A DNA stretch of 32,249 nucleotides from Candidatus Saccharimonadota bacterium (GTDB taxonomy: Bacteria > Patescibacteriota > Saccharimonadia > Saccharimonadales > Saccharimonadaceae). Every line of letters starts with the position of its first letter. Within the stretch, counting starts at the first letter, position 1. The notes beneath the pieces were generated by a model. The model was not told the origin of the DNA, ran no database searches, and was given only the letters and a program-made list of their open reading frames with translations. Of the stretch, positions 25,548-32,249 are shown one piece after another. A program made the position numbers and the translations under genes. The stretch covers positions 1 through 32,249 of the forward strand of contig WRGU01000045.1 in NCBI GenBank assembly GCA_009787015.1, read 5' to 3'.

Positions 25548-27470
25548 TTGTATTTTATGAATAAAGATCAAATTCGCAACATTGCAATCATTGCACACGT
25601 CGACCATGGGAAAACCACGCTGGTCGATGCACTTTTGAAACAGTCGAACACTTTTCGCGAGAATTCAGCGGAATTTGCACAAACGTTGATCATGGACAGC
25701 GGCGATCAGGAGCGCGAACGCGGCATCACGATCACCGCTAAAACTACCGCCGTCGAATATAACGGTTACAAAATCAACATCGTGGATACGCCCGGACATG
25801 CTGATTTTTCCGGTGAAGTCGAACGTACGCTCAACATGGCGGACGGCGTTTTGTTAGTGGTCGACGCCGCCGAGGGTCCAATGCCGCAAACCAAATTTGT
25901 GTTAAGCAAGGCATTGGAATTAGGATTGAAACCGATCGTCGTGATCAACAAAATCGACAAACCGGCGCGCCGTATCGACGAGGTTGAGAACGAAATCGCC
26001 GATCTGTTCCTCGAACTCGCGGTCGATGATGATCAGCTATTATACCCGATCTATTACGCTACCGCGCGCGATGGCAAATCATGGTCGGAAATGCCCGACA
26101 ATGTCGATCGACACGCCGATTTAACGCCGATTTTCGACGCGATTATTTCCGAAATCCCCGCGCCAAACGTGACGACCGACGGAGATTTCCAGATGTTGAT
26201 TTCTGCACTAGCGTACGACAGTTTCATGGGCAAATATGCGATCGGCAAAATCGCCCGCGGGAAAGTCAAATCGGGCGATGCGTTAGTTTTAGTTAAGACA
26301 GAGTCAGAACTTGATGCTGCGCGACTATCGAAGGGTGGCGAGAGAGTCAGTGAGGAAACCCGTGACGACGGGCGTGAGGAACGGCGCAGTATCAATGTTC
26401 TGACGACTCCGACCAAATTTGACAAAATCTTCACTTATCAAGGACTTTCTAAAACCGAGGTCAAAGAAGCAAGCGCGGGCGACATCGTGGCGATCAGCGG
26501 TGTTTCGGGCGCGAAAATCGGCGAAACATTGGCGAGCGCGAGCAATCCTGAACCGCTACCGACAATCCAGATCGAAAATCCGACGCTGTCGATCTACCTT
26601 GGTCCGAACACTTCGCCATTCAAGGGTCGCGAGGGCGAATTTACGACATCACGTCAAATCGGCGATCGTTTGATGCGCGAACTCGAAACTAACGTGGCGC
26701 TAAAAGTCGAACCGGAAGGCATCGGTTTTAAAGTTTCAGGGCGCGGCGAATTGCATTTGTCGGTGTTGATCGAACAGATGCGCCGCGAAGGTTACGAATT
26801 TGAGGTCGGTCGACCGCAAGTCGTCACGATCGAGAAAAACGGCGAAACGCTTGAACCGGTCGAAGAAGTTTTCGTCGAGGTTTCGCCGGAATTCGTCGGT
26901 GTAATTTCCCAAGAATTCGGCACGCGACGCGCGGAATTATTAAATCAGGAAACCACATCGCAAGGCACAATTCGCACCGATTACCGAATTGCAACGCGCA
27001 ATTTGATTGGTCTGCGCAATCTGCTATTGACTGCAACGAAGGGGACGCTAATCATGAATAGCTTACCGGCGGGTTATCAGGCGCTCGCGCCGAGTTTGCA
27101 ACAATTGCGCAACGGCGCGCTAATTTCGTTTGAAACGGGCGTTTCGACGCCGTATTCGCTGCAAAATGCCGAAGCGCGCGGGGAATTATTTATCGGACCG
27201 GCGGTCGAGGTTTATGCGGGTCAGATCATCGGGCTGAACAATCGTCGAGAAGATTTGGAAGTCAACGTTTGCCGCGCGAAAAATCTGACCAATATGCGAT
27301 CGAAATCATCGGACGGGGTCGTGCAATTGACGCCTTATACCGATTTATCATTGGAGCAATGTTTGGATTTCATCGAAAACGACGAATTATTAGAAGTCAC
27401 GCCACAAAATTTGCGCCTGCGCAAAACCGAACTCGACCCCATCAAGCGCAAACGCGCCGCGCGACAATAG
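25548..27470 (+). CDS. typA: translational GTPase TypA/BipA
   Basis: [60 protein letters not shown] start 25548 (aggata SD) or ATG 25557. Confidence 0.95.
   Translation: MYFMNKDQIRNIAIIAHVDHGKTTLVDALLKQSNTFRENSAEFAQTLIMDSGDQERERGITITAKTTAVEYNGYKINIVDTPGHADFSGEVERTLNMADGVLLVVDAAEGPMPQTKFVLSKALELGLKPIVVINKIDKPARRIDEVENEIADLFLELAVDDDQLLYPIYYATARDGKSWSEMPDNVDRHADLTPIFDAIISEIPAPNVTTDGDFQMLISALAYDSFMGKYAIGKIARGKVKSGDALVLVKTESELDAARLSKGGERVSEETRDDGREERRSINVLTTPTKFDKIFTYQGLSKTEVKEASAGDIVAISGVSGAKIGETLASASNPEPLPTIQIENPTLSIYLGPNTSPFKGREGEFTTSRQIGDRLMRELETNVALKVEPEGIGFKVSGRGELHLSVLIEQMRREGYEFEVGRPQVVTIEKNGETLEPVEEVFVEVSPEFVGVISQEFGTRRAELLNQETTSQGTIRTDYRIATRNLIGLRNLLLTATKGTLIMNSLPAGYQALAPSLQQLRNGALISFETGVSTPYSLQNAEARGELFIGPAVEVYAGQIIGLNNRREDLEVNVCRAKNLTNMRSKSSDGVVQLTPYTDLSLEQCLDFIENDELLEVTPQNLRLRKTELDPIKRKRAARQ
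26305..26402. repeat. in-frame inverted-repeat insertion inside typA (family D)
   Basis: Arms CAGAACTTGATGCTGCGC / GCGCAGTATCAATGTTCTG; core CCCGTGACGACGGGCGTGAGGA shared with rpsE. Confidence 0.75.
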
Positions 27471-27475
27471 ACCGC

Positions 27476-27624
27476 CGTCACTGCGAGCGTGCCTTTAGCC
27501 CCGGGCTCGATCCGGGGGAAGCAGTCTATTTAGGATTTCCGCTCCTACTCACCGTTCTGTCCGTCTCACCCCGGATGTAGAGGGGTTTAAAGGGTTCGCC
27601 GTTCCAGAACGGTTCGCGTCGCTC
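27476..27624. repeat. intergenic composite of family B (27476-27530) and family C (27539-27624)
   Basis: CGTCACTGCGAGCGT...GAAGCAGTCTAT, then CCGCTCCTACTCACCGTTCTGTCC...AACGGTTCGCGTCGCTC. Confidence 0.75.
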
Positions 27625-27681
27625 TCTCGTGTGATACAGCAGGTGGACATCTTCGCCCATATCGTGTAAAATATTCAAGTT

Positions 27682-29319
27682 ATGAAGAAATTAAATTACA
27701 AAGGACCAGTCGTTTTGGTGATTATGGACGGCGTGGGTTTGAGTTCGCATCGCGAAGGCAACGCGCTACTGCAAGCCCATACAGAAAACTTGAACAAATT
27801 AATGACGGATTATCCGTTTCTCGAAATCGGCGCATCGGGCAAATACGTTGGTTTGCCGAACGGACAAGTGGGAAATTCAGAGGTCGGACATTACGTCATG
27901 GGTTCGGGTGTGATCCCGAAATCATCGATCATGTTGGTCGATGACGCGTTCGCAACCGGCGCGATTTGGCAGGGTGAAACTTGGAAGTCGGCGGTCAAAA
28001 ACGTGTTCGATCACGATTCAACAATGCATTTTATCGGCATCATGAGCGACGGTCGAGTACACGGCGACATGTACCACATGTTCAAAATGATCGAACAGGC
28101 CGACAAAGAAGGCATCCAAAAAGTTCGCGTGCATTGGTTGAGTGACGGACGCGACGTGCCGGCGCGTTCTGAGCCGAAATATTTGAACATCGCCGAGGAA
28201 TTTTTGGGCAAATTCTGTGCCAAGGGGCGCGATTACATCATCGCCAGCGGTGGCGGTCGCGAATTTGTCACAGCAAACCGTTACTGGAGCGATCCGGACA
28301 TGTTAAAACGCGGTCTCGCGGCGCACGTCAACGGCACAGCGCGTCCGTTTCGTTCGGCGAATGAGGCAATCCAGACTTTCAAACAGGAAAATTCCGAAGT
28401 CGACGATCAATGGCTGCCGGAATATACTATCGTTGACGAAAATGGTCAGCCCGTCGGCAAAATGGAGGATAATGACACGGTTATTTACAACGATTTCCGC
28501 GCCGATCGCGCTATTCAATTCGGCGAAATGATGGAACTGCCAGATTCAGAATTTCCGTATTTCGATCGCGGTAAATTACCGAAAGTTTACTATGCTGGCT
28601 TGGTGGAATATGATCAGGATCGTCATCTGCCATCACATTCGTTGGTTGGAACTGATACCGTCAAAGATCCGTTGGCGGAGTTTGAAGTGAATAGCGGTTT
28701 GCATCGCTATGTGATTTCTGAATCAATCAAGTTTGGTCATGTTACGTTTTATTTCAACGGCAACAAGAAGGGCAGATTTAACGACGATACGGAAGAATAC
28801 GTCGACGTCCCGAATAAAATCAGCGCGCAACCTTGGCAATCGCCATGGATGCGATCGGATGATATTACTGATCAATTGATCGATGCCATTAAATCGGGCA
28901 AATATCAATCAATGTTGATTAATTATCCAAACGGCGACATCATCGGTCACGAAGCGATTATGGAACCCTGTATTGTGGCGGTCGAAGCGGTCGACATCGC
29001 TCTCGGTCGTTTGATGCGAGCGATCGACGAAGTCGGCGGCGTGATGCTGATTACGTCGGATCACGGCAATGTCGAAGAAAACTTTTATCTCGACGAAAAC
29101 GAAGTGCCGAAAAAAGACGACACGGGCGAAGTTATGCGCAAAACCTCACATTCGAGCAACCCGATTCCGTTCATTATCTATGACAACACCGAAAATCGCG
29201 ATAAATACGAACTGAAAAAGGGCGATTTCGGATTGGCGAACGTGGCGTCAACCGTCGCCCTGTTTGAGGGTCTCGAACCGCCATCGCAGTGGGAAGAGCC
29301 GCTGATCGACCTTAAATAA
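27682..29319 (+). CDS. gpmI: 2,3-bisphosphoglycerate-independent phosphoglycerate mutase
   Basis: VVLVIMDGVGLSSHREGNAL, GLPNGQVGNSEVGH, HWLSDGRDVPARS, LITSDHGNVEENF. Confidence 0.93.
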   Translation: MKKLNYKGPVVLVIMDGVGLSSHREGNALLQAHTENLNKLMTDYPFLEIGASGKYVGLPNGQVGNSEVGHYVMGSGVIPKSSIMLVDDAFATGAIWQGETWKSAVKNVFDHDSTMHFIGIMSDGRVHGDMYHMFKMIEQADKEGIQKVRVHWLSDGRDVPARSEPKYLNIAEEFLGKFCAKGRDYIIASGGGREFVTANRYWSDPDMLKRGLAAHVNGTARPFRSANEAIQTFKQENSEVDDQWLPEYTIVDENGQPVGKMEDNDTVIYNDFRADRAIQFGEMMELPDSEFPYFDRGKLPKVYYAGLVEYDQDRHLPSHSLVGTDTVKDPLAEFEVNSGLHRYVISESIKFGHVTFYFNGNKKGRFNDDTEEYVDVPNKISAQPWQSPWMRSDDITDQLIDAIKSGKYQSMLINYPNGDIIGHEAIMEPCIVAVEAVDIALGRLMRAIDEVGGVMLITSDHGNVEENFYLDENEVPKKDDTGEVMRKTSHSSNPIPFIIYDNTENRDKYELKKGDFGLANVASTVALFEGLEPPSQWEEPLIDLK

Positions 29320-29322
29320 CCG

Positions 29323-29414
29323 GTGGGTAATTTCAAAAAATAGACACTACCTGTAGTGTGCGTGTGGGTAATTTCAGATTTTCGACACTACAGGTAGTGT
29401 GTTAGTGGGTAATT
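29323..29414. repeat. tandem repeat, period 41 bp, about 2.2 copies
   Basis: GTGGGTAATT at 29323, 29364 and 29405; palindrome ACACTACCTGTAGTGT in unit 1 and its exact reverse complement ACACTACAGGTAGTGT in unit 2. Confidence 0.92.
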
Positions 29415-29415
29415 G

Positions 29416-30363
29416 CTAATCTAGTGATTCGCGCGCTTGTTTTAGAACTTCGGCGGAATTTTGTAGTGCCGCAATTTCATCGTCGGTTAGTTTTGGCGTC
29501 AGAATTTTCTTGACCCCGCGTTCGTTCAAAATTACCGGGAGCGACAGGTAAACATCGTGAATTCCATATTCACCATTTAACATCACCGACACCGGCAAAA
29601 TTCGATCTTCGTTGCGCACGATAGCTTCCGCGATTTTCATCGCCGCCATCCCAATGCCGTAATAGGTCGCACTCTTGCGATTGATGATCTCATAGGCGGC
29701 GTTTTTCACCTCGTTGGCGATAGCGGTGTACGAATCGTCGGTAAAACATAGACCGAACATACACGACGCTTCCTCGAGGTTCATACCCGCAATTCGGGTC
29801 AACGACCAAGCGGGGAATTCGCTGTCGCCGTGTTCGCCTAAAATATATCCGTTAACGTCGCGTGGCGCGATGTCAAAAGTTTTTGCGATTGCATAGCGGA
29901 AGCGCGAACTGTCGAGCACCGTGCCCGAACCGATTACGCGGTGTTTCGGAAAACCGGTGACTTCGCGTGCGATGTATGCCATGACATCGACAGGGTTGGA
30001 AATAACCATGATGATCGTGTTGGGCGAAAATTCGGCGACTTTTTGTGCAACATCACGCATGATGGCGGCATTGCGCTTGATTAAATCGATCCGTGTTTCA
30101 CCTGGTTTTTGATTGGTACCCGCGGTGATGATCACTAAATCTGAATTCGCGGTGTCGGGATAACCGCCCGCCCGCACCACCGACGTGGATTTTGCGAGCG
30201 CCGCCCCATGACCAATATCCATCGCTTCGCCCTCGGCACGATCGTTATTAGCGTCGACCAATACGATGTCGCTCGCAGTGCCTCCCGCCATCATCGTGTA
30301 CGCGATCGTCGACCCCACAAATCCCGCCCCGATAATCGAAATTTTAATTGCTGTCCTTGCCAT
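29416..30363 (-). CDS. ldh: L-lactate dehydrogenase
   Basis: ISIIGAGFVGSTIAYTMMAGG, VISNPVDVMAYIA, GSGTVLDSSRFRYAIA, GEHGDSEFPAWS. Confidence 0.94.
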   Translation of the reverse strand: MARTAIKISIIGAGFVGSTIAYTMMAGGTASDIVLVDANNDRAEGEAMDIGHGAALAKSTSVVRAGGYPDTANSDLVIITAGTNQKPGETRIDLIKRNAAIMRDVAQKVAEFSPNTIIMVISNPVDVMAYIAREVTGFPKHRVIGSGTVLDSSRFRYAIAKTFDIAPRDVNGYILGEHGDSEFPAWSLTRIAGMNLEEASCMFGLCFTDDSYTAIANEVKNAAYEIINRKSATYYGIGMAAMKIAEAIVRNEDRILPVSVMLNGEYGIHDVYLSLPVILNERGVKKILTPKLTDDEIAALQNSAEVLKQARESLD

Positions 30364-30547
30364 ATTTTTCCCCTTCCATTAAGTTTAATAACATTATAGC
30401 ATAATTATTTTGATTAGCAAGCATGCGAAAATGGGTATCTAGCAACAAATATCGTAAAACAATTTCAGTATGTAACTACTTTTTCCCCCAATCCACCCCT
30501 GTTGTTCTATGTGTCCATTGTTCAGTATGTAACATCAATTATTCGGC

Positions 30548-30576
30548 TTGCAATTTCTACCCAAACCCTCTATAAT
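30548..30576 (+). promoter_or_regulatory. promoter of the surface-protein gene
   Basis: TTGCAA - 17 nt - TATAAT. Confidence 0.7.
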
Positions 30577-30642
30577 TATTTACGACAATCATACAAAAAA
30601 TCTATTAACTAATTTTAATTATATGGAGGGTTCACAGAACTT

Positions 30643-32249
30643 ATGTTAAAGACAACCAACTCAAAAGCCTCGGGGGTCGGCACTTTAGGAATTGTTAGCG
30701 CGCTTTTGTTCGCAACACTTTTATTTTTTACTGTGCCGACCTATGCTGTTGGTGATGGTTCTCCCACTACGTCGCATACGGTTAAGATCAACATCTATGA
30801 TTCGACCGACCTGACGACCATTGTGGAGAGCTGCGAAAGAATTAAAGCTGATCAGGCGCAAAATCACACATACACCGAGGAATCATATAACGCGCTGTTG
30901 GAAAAATGCGAAGCAGGACAGGAAACGCTGGATTGCTTGGCGCAGGCGAATGATACGTCCGAATGCGCCAATCCCGACGACAAGAAGGACGACATCGAGG
31001 ACGCCATAGAGGGGCTGGAAGTGGTTCAACCCGATCCTGATTCTTGCACAATAAACCCGAGTGCTCAAGGTTGCCAAAATCCCGATCCCGATCCCGATTG
31101 CACCGCCAACCCACATGCCCAGGGCTGTTCAAATCCTAATCCAGATCCGAACAATGGTGGAGGTAATACTACTCCCACACCAACAGGCAAACCTTTACCT
31201 CCCAACACCGGCACGTGGACCATTAAGTTATTTAATATAACTTACCAGTTGCCAATATTGCCTTTCATTATGCTTTCCTTTGCTACATTACTAACTATTG
31301 GTTTAGTTATCTACCTTATTCAAAGACGTATTAAGGAAAAAGGAATTGGTGGAGTAAGAATCAAGAATCCTTGGAATAAGGATAGTTACGAAATGGTATA
31401 TGAAGGTAAGTTAGTAAAGAAGCATGAAAGTGACCCTCTTACGGAAATTATTGATGTAAGTCAAATAGTCAGGAAATACAGGATTAAGTTTGTGCTGTGG
31501 CATAGTATTCCCGCAGTTGCCATTATCTTTGCATTTCTCGGTTTAGTTCTGGTTACTGCGCCGACGAAAGCATGGCCACCGTTTCCCAGCACCGGTAGCG
31601 CAATAACTATTCAACCGATAAACGATGTCGTCATAAATATTGATAAGAAAAATGAAGATCCTGCGATTGATATGGCTAAAACGACCACTATAACGACAAA
31701 TGTGGCATACGCTTCTACTTGGGGCTATACGATGACGGTTCGATTGATTGCTAATCAAACTACTACGGATGCGGTTGGAGCGGGTATCACGGCGGAAATG
31801 AATACAAAGAATCTAACAACCACAATGATAGATATTTATTTCAACGACGACAGCACCAGCCCAGACATTCAGGGACACGAATTTGTTATTGCGGTTCCGT
31901 TTAATATCGAACTCGGGGTATATCAGTTGACATTACAATACAACGTGTCGGATAATCCCATATTTCAACCCTCGCCGCTATCATGTAGCGCTGGCGGTAA
32001 AGATTGGGGTTGGGTCGATGCGATGCAATACACTACGTCGTCAACTTTTGCATCCTGGAATGTGGGAGATTACGGTACGGTTGGGGATATTCGTAATTCT
32101 CAAGAATACGTGGTGTGTAAAATGCCCGACAACCACGTGTGGATGTTAAATAATCTCAAGCTCGGCTCCACCACCTCCACAACCCCATTAACCCCGGCGA
32201 ATACAAACATCACCAGCAACTGGACTCTACCGCAACTCGTAGTGTCTGG
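30643..32249 (+). CDS. large secreted/surface protein, 3'-truncated by the window end; signal peptide, internal LPxTG-like signal with TM, second TM, FISUMP-like C-terminal segment
   Basis: Hand translation is open for 535 codons: MLKTTNSKASGVGTLGIVSALLFATLLFFTVPTYA...KPLPPNTGTW...IQRRIK...; GDIRNSQEYVVCKMPDNHVWMLNNLKL resembles FISUMP (Fibrobacter succinogenes major paralogous) domains. Confidence 0.88.
   Translation, partial: MLKTTNSKASGVGTLGIVSALLFATLLFFTVPTYAVGDGSPTTSHTVKINIYDSTDLTTIVESCERIKADQAQNHTYTEESYNALLEKCEAGQETLDCLAQANDTSECANPDDKKDDIEDAIEGLEVVQPDPDSCTINPSAQGCQNPDPDPDCTANPHAQGCSNPNPDPNNGGGNTTPTPTGKPLPPNTGTWTIKLFNITYQLPILPFIMLSFATLLTIGLVIYLIQRRIKEKGIGGVRIKNPWNKDSYEMVYEGKLVKKHESDPLTEIIDVSQIVRKYRIKFVLWHSIPAVAIIFAFLGLVLVTAPTKAWPPFPSTGSAITIQPINDVVINIDKKNEDPAIDMAKTTTITTNVAYASTWGYTMTVRLIANQTTTDAVGAGITAEMNTKNLTTTMIDIYFNDDSTSPDIQGHEFVIAVPFNIELGVYQLTLQYNVSDNPIFQPSPLSCSAGGKDWGWVDAMQYTTSSTFASWNVGDYGTVGDIRNSQEYVVCKMPDNHVWMLNNLKLGSTTSTTPLTPANTNITSNWTLPQLVVS

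Noticed and set aside
29323-29414. Possible CRISPR array
   Set aside because: Only 2.2 units with a constant 41-bp period and no unique spacers; no cas genes in the window.
30842-31132. Minus-strand and alternate-frame ORFs (30821-31132)
   Set aside because: The continuous plus-strand frame from 30643 with signal peptide, TM segments and Cys/Asp/Pro repeats explains this region better.
1-32249. tRNA/rRNA genes, toxin-antitoxin, phage or secretion-system clusters
   Set aside because: None could be supported from the sequence.

Overview
The window is about 32 kb of a compact bacterial genome and reads like a Patescibacteria/CPR (probably Saccharibacteria-like) ribosomal-protein locus. That assignment is an inference from gene order, the missing rpmD, and a FISUMP-like surface protein. 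Left flank: CaCA exchanger, rarA, a divergent guanylate-kinase-like gene, and leuS carrying an in-frame NUDIX domain. Core: rplC-rplD-rplW-rplB-rpsS-rplV-rpsC-rplP-rpmC-rpsQ-rplN-rplX-rplE-rpsN-rpsH-rplF-rplR-rpsE-rplO, an orphan ORF, secY, a sortase, cysK-like (-), infA-rpmJ, an orphan ORF, rpsM-rpsK-rpsD-rpoA-rplQ-rplM-rpsI. Right flank: typA, gpmI, ldh (-), and a large surface protein that runs off the window end and is absent from the ORF track. The most interesting signals are: (1) several palindromic repeat families, three of them also intergenic in this window, sitting in frame inside essential genes (leuS, rplE, rpsE, rplQ, typA), reminiscent of Rickettsia palindromic elements; (2) a perfect Nudix box inserted in the LeuRS CP1 editing domain; (3) a duplicated promoter plus two-hairpin leader upstream of cysK and typA, with stem pairing kept despite sequence change; (4) a 41-bp tandem repeat with nested palindromes between gpmI and ldh; (5) a surface protein with a mid-protein LPxTG-like signal; (6) SD/stop/start modules that fix the C-terminal tails of many ribosomal proteins. 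All calls come from reading the sequence; no database search was run.
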